Below, one piece after another: positions 53,270-62,080 of a stretch of 64,000 nucleotides of DNA. The first letter of the stretch is position 1; each line of letters starts with the position of its first letter. The notes beneath the pieces were generated by a model. That model saw nothing but the letters and a program-made list of their open reading frames with translations. It ran no database searches and was not told the origin of the DNA. A program made the position numbers and the translations under genes. The stretch comes from an uncultured Paracoccus sp. (GTDB lineage: Bacteria > Pseudomonadota > Alphaproteobacteria > Rhodobacterales > Rhodobacteraceae): contig NZ_CANKWH010000001.1 in the NCBI RefSeq assembly GCF_947487305.1, positions 434,001-498,000 of the forward strand. The letters run 5' to 3'.

Positions 53270-54025
53270 ATGGCACCCAGATTGATGTTCGTGGCAAGCG
53301 AGACCCCGGTGGCGCAGGACTCGCTCGACCGCCTGACCGCGCGCTATGGCCAGACCCGCCAGTCCGAGGCCGATGTGATCGTGGCGCTCGGCGGCGACGG
53401 GCTGATGCTGACCACCCTGCACAAGAATACCGGCCTGCCGGTCTATGGCATGAACCGCGGCACCATCGGCTTCCTGATGAACGACTATGCCGAGGATGAC
53501 CTGCCCGACCGCATCGCCGAATCCGAGGAGGCGGTGACGAACCCGCTCTCGATGCTGGCCGGCGCGGGCGACGGGCACGAACACCGGGCGCTGGCGATCA
53601 ACGAGGTCAGCCTGCTGCGAGCCGGTCCGCAGGCGGCCAAGCTGAGGATCAGCGTCGATGGCCGGGTGCGGATGGAGGAACTGGTCTGCGACGGCGCGCT
53701 GCTGTGCACGCCGGCCGGGTCGACCGCCTATAACTATTCCGCCCATGGCCCGATCCTGCCGATGGGCTCGGACGTGCTGGCTTTGACCGCCATTGCCGCC
53801 TTCCGCCCGCGTCGCTGGCGGGGCGCGATCCTGCCGAAATCGGGAGTGGTGCGCTTCGATGTGCTCGAGCCCGAGAAACGCCCGGTCATGGCCGATGCCG
53901 ACTCGCGCGGCGTCGACCGGGTGCTGTGGGTCGAGATCCGGTCGGAACCGGCCATCGCCCATCGCATCCTCTTCGATCCCGGCCACGGGCTCGAGGAGCG
54001 GCTGACGCGCGAGCAGTTCGTCTAG
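53270..54025 (+). CDS. nadK: NAD kinase
   Basis: A 251-residue NAD kinase making NADP. GGDG is in [15 protein letters not shown], the NE/D-type site in [12 protein letters not shown], and [16 protein letters not shown] is the conserved glycine-rich loop. Also [12 protein letters not shown]. Shorter than the E. coli enzyme, as usual in alphaproteobacteria. Start [13 protein letters not shown]; an ATG 18 bases upstream is possible. Confidence 0.94.
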   Translation: MAPRLMFVASETPVAQDSLDRLTARYGQTRQSEADVIVALGGDGLMLTTLHKNTGLPVYGMNRGTIGFLMNDYAEDDLPDRIAESEEAVTNPLSMLAGAGDGHEHRALAINEVSLLRAGPQAAKLRISVDGRVRMEELVCDGALLCTPAGSTAYNYSAHGPILPMGSDVLALTAIAAFRPRRWRGAILPKSGVVRFDVLEPEKRPVMADADSRGVDRVLWVEIRSEPAIAHRILFDPGHGLEERLTREQFV

Positions 54026-54043
54026 GATGCGCCGGGCGCAGGA

Positions 54044-54502
54044 TCAGGAATTCGGGTCCTCGTAGACCCCGGCTTCCTTCAGCGAGTCGATGACCTCTTT
54101 CGGCATATAGGTCTCGTCATGCTTGGCCAGCAGGTTGTCGGCCTCGAACCGGCCATTGCGGTAATAGCCTTTGGCGATGGTGCCCTGCCCCTCGGAAAAC
54201 AGGTCCGGGGCCGGATCGCGGCCGACATAGCTGACCGGCACCTCGGCGACATTGTCGGTGATGACGAAATCGAAAGCCACCCCGTCGGTCGCGGTAATCG
54301 AGCCTTCCTTGACCAGCCCGCCCAGCTGGAAATACTCGTCCGGGTCCGGCGTGGCTTCGGCCAACTGGCTCGGCGAGCGATAGAGGTTGATGCCGTCGCG
54401 AAACCCGTAGCCGATCAGCGCCACGGCCAGGACCAGCGCGACACCCGCCGCGATCAGGATCTGGATGCGGCGCTTTTTCTTCAGCGATTTCATACCTGAC
54501 AT
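54044..54502 (-). CDS. ccmE: Cytochrome c maturation heme chaperone CcmE
   Basis: A 152-residue membrane-anchored heme chaperone. One N-terminal helix (RIQILIAAGVALVLAVALIGY), then a beta-barrel with the covalent heme His in LLAKHDETYMPKEV. GAGGT precedes the ATG at 54502. No other ccm genes are beside it; its neighbour upstream on the same strand is murI. Confidence 0.94.
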   Translation of the reverse strand: MSGMKSLKKKRRIQILIAAGVALVLAVALIGYGFRDGINLYRSPSQLAEATPDPDEYFQLGGLVKEGSITATDGVAFDFVITDNVAEVPVSYVGRDPAPDLFSEGQGTIAKGYYRNGRFEADNLLAKHDETYMPKEVIDSLKEAGVYEDPNS

Positions 54503-54511
54503 GGGGATACC

Positions 54512-55324
54512 TCAGGCGGATTCAAAGCGGATCGGGTTGCGCAGGAACTGCGTCGCCTTGCCCGAGACGCGCACCGGGTCGCCGGTGGTCAGGAACTTGG
54601 ACGCGGTGCCGCTGCCCAGCATCTCGGGCCGACGCATCAGGTAATCGGCAAGGCTGTCGGCGACCAGACCGGCCTGCGAATAGACCTTCACATGATCCCC
54701 GAGCGCGCGCTGAAACGCATCCTGCATCAGCGGGTAATGGGTGCAGCCAAGGATCGCGGCCTCGGGATGAGGCATCCGGCGCAGCAGCGCCTCGACATGG
54801 CTTGTGACCAGCGCCTCGGCCAGAATTTCATCCCCCTGCTCGATGGCATCGACGACCCCGCCGCAGGGCTGGGCCTCGACATCCACGCCAACGGCGCGAA
54901 AAGCCAATTCGCGCTGGAAGGCGCGGCTGGCGACGGTGGCGGGGGTGGCGAACAGCGCCACATGCTTGACCGAGACCTCGCGCGGGGGCGAGTTGTCGCC
55001 CCATTGCCGTTCGGTCAGCGCCTCGATCATCGGGACGAAGACGCCAAGGACGCGCTTGTCCTTCGGCAGCCATTTCTCCTGAATCCGGCGCAGGGCGGCG
55101 GCGCTGGCGGTGTTGCAGGCGAGGATGACCAGGTCGACGCCTTCCGCCCACAGCCGCTCCACCCCGGCGGTGGTCAGGTCAAAGATGTCATCGGGCGTGC
55201 GGGTGCCATAGGGCGTATGGGCATTATCCCCATAATAGACCAGCGGCAGATCGGGCAAGCGGGCGGCAATGGCCTTGTGGACCGTCAGACCGCCCAGACC
55301 GCTATCGAATACGCCTACCGCCAT
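54512..55324 (-). CDS. murI: Glutamate racemase
   Basis: A 270-residue enzyme making D-glutamate for peptidoglycan. Start [19 protein letters not shown] with the catalytic Asp/Ser region, first catalytic Cys in [13 protein letters not shown] and second in [16 protein letters not shown]. Full length. Its stop is 9 bases before the ccmE start, so the two are likely co-transcribed. Confidence 0.94.
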   Translation of the reverse strand: MAVGVFDSGLGGLTVHKAIAARLPDLPLVYYGDNAHTPYGTRTPDDIFDLTTAGVERLWAEGVDLVILACNTASAAALRRIQEKWLPKDKRVLGVFVPMIEALTERQWGDNSPPREVSVKHVALFATPATVASRAFQRELAFRAVGVDVEAQPCGGVVDAIEQGDEILAEALVTSHVEALLRRMPHPEAAILGCTHYPLMQDAFQRALGDHVKVYSQAGLVADSLADYLMRRPEMLGSGTASKFLTTGDPVRVSGKATQFLRNPIRFESA

Positions 55325-55400
55325 GCCACCACTCCCTTGCCGTGCCGGGTTGTTTTAGGCCCGGCAGCGGCATTTGGAAATGGGGCCATTGGTCCAAGGG

Positions 55401-58400
55401 CTACTCGGCGGCTTCACGCATCGGTGTGCCGCCCGAGCGGAACTGCGCCAGAAGCTCGGCCTGACGGGCCGCGGCCTCATGCTCCGCCTTCTCCTTGACC
55501 GGGCCATAGCCGCGGATCGACAGCGGCAGCTCGGCCAGTTCGATGGCGATCGGCATGGTCGCGGGCGTCACCTTGGCGATGACCTCGGCCATGACCTTGG
55601 CATAGTCCTTGATCGCCGCACGCTCGCGCCGACGCTCGGGGAAATAGCCGAACGGGTCCAGGGGCGTGCCGCGCAGCCCCTTGAGGCTGGCCAGCACCTT
55701 GAAGGCCGGCAGCACCCAGGCGCCGAATTCGCGTTTCTGCGGGCGGCCATCGGCATCCTTGCCGGGCAGCATCGGCGGGGCGAGGTGGAAGGACAGTTTC
55801 ACATCGCCATCCCACTGCGCCGCGACCTGGCTGGCGGTGGAGAGATGCAGCCGCGCGACCTCGTATTCGTCCTTGTAGGCCAGAAGCTTGTAATAGCCGC
55901 GCGCAACGGAGTCGCGCAGCCCCTCGGGCGCGGTGTCGACCAGCTTGCGGAACTTCTTGGCCAGACCCTTGCCCTGATACTCGACCAGACGGCCCTCACG
56001 ATAGGCGATCGGGTCCTCGGCATGGGCCGGTTCTTCCTCGGGCAGCTTCGCCATCTCGCGGGCCTGTTCGGGGAAGGCCACGGCCCAACGGCCGATCTCG
56101 AAGGCGCGCTGGTTCTCGGCCACCTTGGCGCCGTTCAGACGGATCGCCTCGAGAATGGCCTCTTCCGACAGCGGCAGCAGACCGGCCTGCCACGACCCGC
56201 CCAGCACCAGCATGTTCGAATAGATCGAGTCGCCCAGGAGGCGCAGCGCCAGATTGTTGGCGTCGAAGAAGGCGACCTTCTCTTTCAGCCGCGCCTCGAG
56301 CGACAGGCGCAGACGGTCGGACGGCACCTGGAAATCGCGGAAGCGGGTGAAGTCGCCGGTGATGATCTCGTGATCATTGACCACCGCGCCGGTGCGGCCC
56401 GTGGTCATCAAGCCGATGGTCTTGGCCCCGGCCGTCACCACCATGTCGCCGCCGATGATGCAATCGGCCTCGCCGGTGGCGACGCGAATGGCGCTGATAT
56501 CCTCGGGCTTGTTGGCCAGACGCAGGTGGATGTGCACCGCCCCGCCCTTCTGCGCCAGACCCGCCATCTCCATCATGCCGGCGCCCTTGCCGTCGATATG
56601 GGCGGCCTGCGCCAGCACCGCGCCGATGGTGACGACGCCGGTGCCGCCGACGCCGGTGATGACGACGTTATGCGTGCCAGTGATCGTGGGCAGCACCGGC
56701 GCAGGCAGCGCCGGGATGTCGAAGGCGGTGGCTTCGGGCTTCTTCAGCTTGCCGCCCTTCACGGACACAAAGCTGGGGCAGAAGCCTTTGACGCAGCTGT
56801 AATCCTTGTTGCAGGACGACTGGTCGATCTTGCGCTTGCGGCCAAGTTCGGTGTCCTCGGGCACGATCGAGACGCAGTTCGACTGCACGCCGCAATCGCC
56901 GCAGCCCTCGCAGACCTCGGGGTTGATCCAGATGCGGCGGTCGGGATCGGGGAACTGGCCCTTCTTGCGGCGGCGGCGCTTTTCGGCGGCACAGGTCTGG
57001 ATATAGAGGATGGCACTGACGCCCTGGGCTGTTTCCAGTTCGCGCTGGACGGCCATCATCTTGTCGCGCTCCTCGAAGCGCAGGCCGGCCGGGAACTGTT
57101 TGCGGTCCACGTCCTCTTTCTCGTCATAGACGACGATCAGCGGATCGACCCCCATGGCGGTCAGTTCGCGCGCGATCTGCGGCGCGGTCAGCCCGCCCTC
57201 GTTCGGCTGGCCACCGGTCATCGCCACGGCGTCGTTGAACAGCACCTTGTAGGTGATGTTGGTCTTGGCCGCCAAGGCCGCGCGGATGGCAAGGCTGCCC
57301 GAATGGTTATAGGTGCCGTCGCCGAGGTTCTGGAACACGTGGCCACGCTTGCTGAAAGGCGCCTCGCCGATCCAGTTCACGCCCTCGCCGCCCATATGGG
57401 TAAAGCCGTTCGTCTCGCGGCCCATCCATTGCACCATGTAGTGACAGCCGATGCCGGCATAGGCGCGGCTGCCCTCGGGCAGGCGGGTCGAGGTGTTGTG
57501 CGGGCAGCCCGAGCAGAACCAGGGCGTGCGGGTGGCGATCTCGGGGGCGTTGTCGTTACGGCGCACTTCGGTCAGGCGGTCCATGCCCGACTTGATGCCT
57601 TCGGTGCCGCGGCCTTCCTCGATCAGGATGCCGCCGATCTTCTGCGCGATCATCACCGGGTCCAGCGCATAGCGGGTCGGGAAGATTTCCTCATGGCTGC
57701 GGTCATGCTTCCAGCCGATGACCCGGCGGCCGTGGCGGTTGTCGAAGATCGCCTCTTTCAGCTGCACCTCGATCAGCTTGCGCTTTTCCTCGACGCAGAC
57801 GATCAGGTCCAGATCCTCGGACCATTCCTGCATCGATTTCATGTCCAAGGGCCAGGTCTGGCCGACCTTGTAGGTGGTGATCCCCAGCCGGTCCGCCTCG
57901 GCCTCGTCGATGCCCAGAAGCGACAGGGCATGGACCAGGTCCAGCCAGTTCTTGCCGGCGGCGACGAAACCAATCTTCGCGCCGGGCTTGCCCCAGACCG
58001 GGCGGTCGATGCGGTTGGCGCGGCTGAAGGCCTCGGCGGCCCACCGCTTGTAATCGATCATCCGCGCTTCCTGCGCCACCGGGGTATCCCCCAGACGGAT
58101 GTTCAGCCCGCCCTCGGGCAGGTGGAAATCGGGGGTCACGAATTTCAGCCGGAACGGGTCGCCATCGACCACCGCCGTTGCCTCGACCGTGTCCTTCATC
58201 GTCTTCAGCCCGGTCCAGACCCCGGCAAAGCGCGACAGCGCGAAACCATAGAGACCGTAATCCAGGATTTCCTGCACACCTGCCGGCGACAGCACCGGGA
58301 TATAGGCGTCGATCATCGCCCAGTCCGACTGGTGCAGCACGGTCGAGCTTTCGCCGGTATGGTCGTCGCCCATCGCCATGACCACGCCGCCATGGGGCGA

Positions 58401-58802
58401 GGAACCGGCCATGTTGGCGTGGCGCATCACGTCTCCGGTGCGATCGACGCCCGGGCCCTTGCCATACCACAGCGCATAGACGCCGTCATAGCTTCCCTCG
58501 CCGCGCAGCTCGGCCTGCTGGCTGCCCCAGATGGCGGTGGCGGCCAGATCCTCGTTCAGACCGGGCTGGAAGGTCACGTTCGAGGCCGCCAGACGCTTGG
58601 CTTCCTTCATCATCTGAAGGTCGACACCCCCCAGAGGGCTGCCGCGATAGCCGGTCACCAGGCCGGCGGTGTTCAGCCCGGCGGCCGCATCGCGCGCGTG
58701 CTGCATCAGCATCAGTCGCACCAGCGCCTGCGTGCCGTTCAGCAGAACGTGACGCTTTTCCAGATCGAACCGGTCGGACAGAGAGAACTCTTGCTTGCTC
58801 AT
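55401..58802 (-). CDS. Indolepyruvate ferredoxin oxidoreductase (fused single-chain form)
   Basis: A 1133-residue fusion that oxidises indolepyruvate and other aryl pyruvates to the acyl-CoA. In order: N-terminal alpha-like part (AAAGLNTAGLVTGYRGSPLGG), thiamine-diphosphate part around GIGCHYMVQWMG and LGDGTYNHSGSLAIRAA (about residues 450-500), a 4Fe-4S ferredoxin-type part with CEGCGDC and CNKDYSCVKGFCPS (about 625-680), and a C-terminal gamma-like domain starting VGGTGVVTIGAVLAQAAH (about 717). Length matches the single-chain IOR of proteobacteria. Divergent from a LysR gene with an inverted repeat between. Confidence 0.94.
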   Translation of the reverse strand: MSKQEFSLSDRFDLEKRHVLLNGTQALVRLMLMQHARDAAAGLNTAGLVTGYRGSPLGGVDLQMMKEAKRLAASNVTFQPGLNEDLAATAIWGSQQAELRGEGSYDGVYALWYGKGPGVDRTGDVMRHANMAGSSPHGGVVMAMGDDHTGESSTVLHQSDWAMIDAYIPVLSPAGVQEILDYGLYGFALSRFAGVWTGLKTMKDTVEATAVVDGDPFRLKFVTPDFHLPEGGLNIRLGDTPVAQEARMIDYKRWAAEAFSRANRIDRPVWGKPGAKIGFVAAGKNWLDLVHALSLLGIDEAEADRLGITTYKVGQTWPLDMKSMQEWSEDLDLIVCVEEKRKLIEVQLKEAIFDNRHGRRVIGWKHDRSHEEIFPTRYALDPVMIAQKIGGILIEEGRGTEGIKSGMDRLTEVRRNDNAPEIATRTPWFCSGCPHNTSTRLPEGSRAYAGIGCHYMVQWMGRETNGFTHMGGEGVNWIGEAPFSKRGHVFQNLGDGTYNHSGSLAIRAALAAKTNITYKVLFNDAVAMTGGQPNEGGLTAPQIARELTAMGVDPLIVVYDEKEDVDRKQFPAGLRFEERDKMMAVQRELETAQGVSAILYIQTCAAEKRRRRKKGQFPDPDRRIWINPEVCEGCGDCGVQSNCVSIVPEDTELGRKRKIDQSSCNKDYSCVKGFCPSFVSVKGGKLKKPEATAFDIPALPAPVLPTITGTHNVVITGVGGTGVVTIGAVLAQAAHIDGKGAGMMEMAGLAQKGGAVHIHLRLANKPEDISAIRVATGEADCIIGGDMVVTAGAKTIGLMTTGRTGAVVNDHEIITGDFTRFRDFQVPSDRLRLSLEARLKEKVAFFDANNLALRLLGDSIYSNMLVLGGSWQAGLLPLSEEAILEAIRLNGAKVAENQRAFEIGRWAVAFPEQAREMAKLPEEEPAHAEDPIAYREGRLVEYQGKGLAKKFRKLVDTAPEGLRDSVARGYYKLLAYKDEYEVARLHLSTASQVAAQWDGDVKLSFHLAPPMLPGKDADGRPQKREFGAWVLPAFKVLASLKGLRGTPLDPFGYFPERRRERAAIKDYAKVMAEVIAKVTPATMPIAIELAELPLSIRGYGPVKEKAEHEAAARQAELLAQFRSGGTPMREAAE

Positions 58803-58828
58803 CTGGCAGTCTCCTCAACAGCTTGATG

Positions 58829-58855
58829 AATTCTGCGTCATTATAGGTCAGAATT
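58829..58855. promoter_or_regulatory. LysR-type operator between the oxidoreductase and LysR genes
   Basis: AATTCTG-N13-CAGAATT is a perfect 7-base inverted repeat, centred 40 bases before the oxidoreductase start in a 162-base divergent region. It contains the T-N11-A dyad pattern of LysR sites. A second weaker repeat, CTCTT-N5-AAGAG, lies near 58888. Likely binding sites for the divergent LysR protein. Confidence 0.5.
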
Positions 58856-58964
58856 GCTGACCGATGAAGGAAAAACTTCACAACTCTCTTCTATTAAGAG
58901 TATGAGGGCGGGGATTTGGGCAATGCAAAACTTGTGGGGCCACTGACGCAGGATTGTGATCGCT

Positions 58965-59870
58965 ATGGACTGGGACAAGCTTAGAATATTTCACGCGGTC
59001 GCGGATGCCGGCAGCCTGACCCATGCCGGCGACGTGCTGCACCTGTCGCAATCGGCGGTCAGCCGGCAGATCAGGGCGCTGGAGGATTCGCTTGGCGTGA
59101 CCCTGTTCCACCGTCACGCGCGGGGGCTGATTCTCACCGAGCAGGGCGAATTGCTGTTCGAGGCGACCTCGTCCATGGCGAGGAAGCTCGACGCCGCCGC
59201 CGCGCGCATCCGCGACAGCGAGGAAGATGTCTTCGGCGAGCTGAAGGTGACGACGCCGGTGGGCTTTGGCACGCTGTGGCTGGTGCCGCGCCTGCCGAAG
59301 CTCTACGAGAAATATCCCGACCTGAAGATCGAACTGCTGCTGGAAGAACGGGTGCTGGACCTGCCCATGCGCGAGGCCGACGTGGCCATCCGCATGAAGG
59401 AACCCAGCCAGTCCGACCTGATCCGCCGCCGGCTGCTGAACATCCGGATGCGGCTTTACGCGTCCGAGAAATACCTGGCCGAGAACGGCACCCCGCCCAG
59501 CATCGAGGATCTGGGCAGCCACCGGCTGATCTGCCAAAGCCCCAGCACCCCGCAGGTCAGCGCCGGCGCGGTTTTGACCCAGATGCTGCTGGCCCAGAAA
59601 CTCGGCTCGACGCTGATGGTGAACAACTATTTCGGCGTCTTGCAGGGCGTGCTGGCCGATCTGGGGATCGGCGTGCTGCCCGATTACCTGGTCGCCGATT
59701 TCGAGGGCATGGTGCGGGTGCTGCCAGAGATCGAGTCCGGCGATGTGCCGGTCTTCCTCGCCTTCCCCGAAGAGCTGCGGCAGTCGCGCCGGGTCATGGC
59801 CTTCCGCGATTTCGTGCTGGAGGAAATCCAGTCCTATCGCAAATGGCAGACCGAATCAGGCACCGTCTAG
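58965..59870 (+). CDS. LysR-family regulator
   Basis: A 301-residue LysR protein. The helix-turn-helix spans residues ~3-62 (MDWDKLRIFHAVADAGSLTHAGDVLHLSQSAVSRQIRALED as two conserved blocks). The effector domain has VTTPVGFGTLWLVPRLPKLY and LGIGVLPDYL. Divergent from the indolepyruvate oxidoreductase gene, its probable target; it may also sense the pathway's aromatic acids, which is inference. Start ATG 58965; a GTG 9 bases earlier is possible. Confidence 0.9.
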   Translation: MDWDKLRIFHAVADAGSLTHAGDVLHLSQSAVSRQIRALEDSLGVTLFHRHARGLILTEQGELLFEATSSMARKLDAAAARIRDSEEDVFGELKVTTPVGFGTLWLVPRLPKLYEKYPDLKIELLLEERVLDLPMREADVAIRMKEPSQSDLIRRRLLNIRMRLYASEKYLAENGTPPSIEDLGSHRLICQSPSTPQVSAGAVLTQMLLAQKLGSTLMVNNYFGVLQGVLADLGIGVLPDYLVADFEGMVRVLPEIESGDVPVFLAFPEELRQSRRVMAFRDFVLEEIQSYRKWQTESGTV

Positions 59871-60030
59871 CGCGGCGCCACCCACCGAAACGGCAGGAAG
59901 CGGCTAGCAAAAATTAATTTTCCCTGATCGGCAACAACCGGCTCGCCAAGACTTTCGTCGCTGAAACGACGCAAAATCTTAACGAATCTACAACTTTCGC
60001 GTGTAGCTATTCAGCAACTGCATGGCCGGT

Positions 60031-60048
60031 ATGCTGCATCTGCAGCAT
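60031..60048. repeat. Inverted repeat upstream of the candidate small RNA
   Basis: ATGCTGCA-TC-TGCAGCAT: perfect 8-base arms with a 2-base centre, in the 368-base gap after the LysR gene. It may be an operator for the small RNA promoter downstream or part of a longer transcript. The first part of this gap (59871-60030) is AT-richer than its surroundings and shows no gene. Confidence 0.4.
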
Positions 60049-60083
60049 TAAGAACTTGCAGAATAGGCAACCTGCACATAAAT

Positions 60084-60170
60084 CTGTCTTCGAAGGCAGG
60101 ACGCGGCTTTGCTGCTCGCCTTCAACCTCCCTGTTGGACTTAGGCCGGGCTTCGTGCCCGGCTTTTTTTT
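60084..60170 (+). ncRNA. Candidate structured small RNA with anti-Shine-Dalgarno loop
   Basis: Four hairpins follow one another: CTGTCT-TCGA-AGGCAG-type (60084-60099), GCGGC-TTT-GCTGC (60102-60114), TTCAAC-CTCCCT-GTTGGA (60121-60138, loop complementary to ribosome-binding sites), and the terminator. No coding gene ends here on this strand except LysR 210 bases earlier. Sequence TTGCAG (60056-60061) with an AT-rich box near 60078 could be the promoter, but the 5' end is uncertain. Loops with CCUCC-type sequence are known from alphaproteobacterial small RNAs. Confidence 0.55.
60144..60170 (+). terminator. Strong intrinsic terminator
   Basis: GCCGGGC-TTCGT-GCCCGGC followed by eight T, on the plus strand, 274 bases after the LysR stop. 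It defines the 3' end of the candidate small RNA. The minus-strand side has no T run, so it does not serve the convergent mutarotase gene. Confidence 0.9.
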
Positions 60171-60238
60171 GATTTCGGCACTGGTAACGGCAGCGTGACG
60201 CAATGGCAACCGCATTGCGGCGACTTTGTCGGGCTTGG

Positions 60239-61210
60239 TTAACCGGCCCGCGAGATCACCAAACGCGTCAGCTGGCGATAGGTCTCGCCCGGCGCCAGAC
60301 CGGCATCGGGAAAGCCCGGATGGTTCGGCGCGTCGGGCCAGAGCTGCGGTTCCAGCGCAATGCCGCGATGGCCGAGATGGGTGCCGTCATAAATCTGCAA
60401 TCCCGGCTCGGTTGACTCGATCGTCAGCGCATGGTTCGCGCCCGGCGCGGTCAGATGCGCCACCGGACGGCAGGGCTGCCGACTGGGGGCAAGGCAGAGG
60501 TTGTGATCCAGCAGCCCGCGCGCCATCTGCTCCCCAAGCCGGGTCGGCTGGCGGAAGTCGAAGCGCGTGTCCTGAACCGGCTCGACCGCGCCGGTCGGGA
60601 TCAGGTCGGCATCGACCGGTGTATAGGTCTCGGCCGGGATCGTCAGCAGATGATCGGCGATGCTGTCGGCCCCGGTCAGGTTGAAATAGCCGTGCTGGGC
60701 AAAGTTGCATAGGGTCGGCACGTCGGTGATGGCCTCGATCTGGATCTCCAGCACCGGGCCGGTCAGGATGCGATAGGTGACGCGCACATCCAGAGCGCCG
60801 GGAAAGCCCATATGGCCGTGGGGCAGATGGTCGGTCAGGGTGATGCTGTCCTCGCCCGCGCCTTCGATCCGCCAGTTCCGCCCGCCGGTCCCGTCATCCC
60901 CGCCATGAAGCAGGTGCTGGCCCCGCCAGTTGCGGTCAAGCTGGCGTACCTCGCCGCCGATCACCGCCCGCGCCCCGCCGATGCGATTGGCATGGCGCCC
61001 GACGATGGCCCCGAAATGCCGGCCCCGGTCGAGATAGTCCTGATAGGTCTCGAAACCCAGCACCAGCGAGCGCCCACCCTCTGGCTCAAGACGCATCAGG
61101 CTCGCGCCATGGGTCATGACCTCGATGCTCAGCCCGCGGGCGCTGATCCGGGCCGCATCGACGGTCGAGCCGTCGCGATGGGTGCCGAAGCGTCTGACGC
61201 TCTCGCGCAT
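60239..61210 (-). CDS. galM: Aldose 1-epimerase (mutarotase)
   Basis: A 323-residue GalM-family mutarotase interconverting sugar anomers. Conserved parts: GAIVGRHANRIGGAR, catalytic His in NFAQHGYFNLTG and the late Glu in IALEPQLWPDAPNHPGFP. It is the last gene of a sugar-acid operon with lactonase, dehydrogenase and dehydratase, so it probably supplies the right anomer to the dehydrogenase. Confidence 0.93.
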   Translation of the reverse strand: MRESVRRFGTHRDGSTVDAARISARGLSIEVMTHGASLMRLEPEGGRSLVLGFETYQDYLDRGRHFGAIVGRHANRIGGARAVIGGEVRQLDRNWRGQHLLHGGDDGTGGRNWRIEGAGEDSITLTDHLPHGHMGFPGALDVRVTYRILTGPVLEIQIEAITDVPTLCNFAQHGYFNLTGADSIADHLLTIPAETYTPVDADLIPTGAVEPVQDTRFDFRQPTRLGEQMARGLLDHNLCLAPSRQPCRPVAHLTAPGANHALTIESTEPGLQIYDGTHLGHRGIALEPQLWPDAPNHPGFPDAGLAPGETYRQLTRLVISRAG

Positions 61211-61216
61211 CCCGGA

Positions 61217-62080
61217 TCAGTCCAGCCGGACCTGATATTCGGCCTGCCCTTTGACACCCAACCCGCCCACCACGAAGGTCTGACCGTCTGCCGCCCCATC
61301 CAGCCCTTCGCCCGCAGTCGTGACCATCATCCGGTCAAGGCCTGCCCCGATGAAGGCCGGGCAGGTCGTCTTGCTGGCGGGCAACGCCACCACCCGCCGC
61401 AGCGTGCCATCGGGGGCATAGCAGGCCACCCGACCGGCGCCGAATTGCGCGTTCCAGATATTGCCCTCGGCATCCACCACCGCGCCATCGGGGCGCAGCT
61501 TCTCGGCCCGCAGATCGACGCACAGCTCTGCCGCACCCTCGGGCCAGCCCTCGCCGTCCAGCCGCTGGCGCAGGATCGTCGAGGTATCGGTATCGGCGTA
61601 ATAGGCGGTGCGGCCATCTGGGGCGAAGCAGATGGCGTTCGAGACGCCGATCTCGCCATAAAGCTTGCGGATCTCGCCCCGGTAGAAGCGATAGATCGAA
61701 CCGCGCTGGCCGCGTGGCTTGTTGATCGACATGGTGCCGATCCAGAACCCGCCCATCGGATCAGCCCGCCCGTCATTCGAGCGGGTCAGATCATTATCGG
61801 CCTCGAGCGCCCAGCTTTGCCCCGAGCTGCCATCGGCGACGTTGAACACCGTCAGCGCCGTCTGCGATGCGACCAGCATACGGTCGCGGTCGATCCAGCC
61901 CGCCGCCGTCACATATTCATCGAACTGCCATTCCCTCGGCGCCCCGCCCTCGATGGTCATCAGCCGCCGGCCAATGATGTCGAACCAGAAGGGTTGCTGG
62001 CGCTGGGGGTGCCACATCGGTCCCTCGCCCAGTTCGCAGCGGCGGGGATCGAAGACGGAAACGGCGGGTTCATCGGTCAT
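61217..62080 (-). CDS. SMP-30/gluconolactonase-family sugar lactonase
   Basis: A 287-residue six-bladed beta-propeller of the SMP-30/regucalcin family. Metal ligands are recognisable: Glu in CELGEGPMWHP, Asn in TRSNDGRADPMGGFWIGTM and Asp in CFAPDGRTAYYADTD. It hydrolyses the sugar lactone made by the dehydrogenase. The start overlaps the dehydrogenase stop by 4 bases (ATGA). In Azospirillum-like L-arabinose pathways an analogous lactonase sits beside the same partner families. Confidence 0.92.
   Translation of the reverse strand: MTDEPAVSVFDPRRCELGEGPMWHPQRQQPFWFDIIGRRLMTIEGGAPREWQFDEYVTAAGWIDRDRMLVASQTALTVFNVADGSSGQSWALEADNDLTRSNDGRADPMGGFWIGTMSINKPRGQRGSIYRFYRGEIRKLYGEIGVSNAICFAPDGRTAYYADTDTSTILRQRLDGEGWPEGAAELCVDLRAEKLRPDGAVVDAEGNIWNAQFGAGRVACYAPDGTLRRVVALPASKTTCPAFIGAGLDRMMVTTAGEGLDGAADGQTFVVGGLGVKGQAEYQVRLD

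Noticed and set aside
55374..58826. A 1150-codon open frame on the plus strand
   Set aside because: It lies exactly antisense to the indolepyruvate oxidoreductase. In DNA with strong third-position G/C bias, antisense frames stay open by chance; the product has no recognisable domain and is rich in His/Arg/Gln as expected for such shadows.
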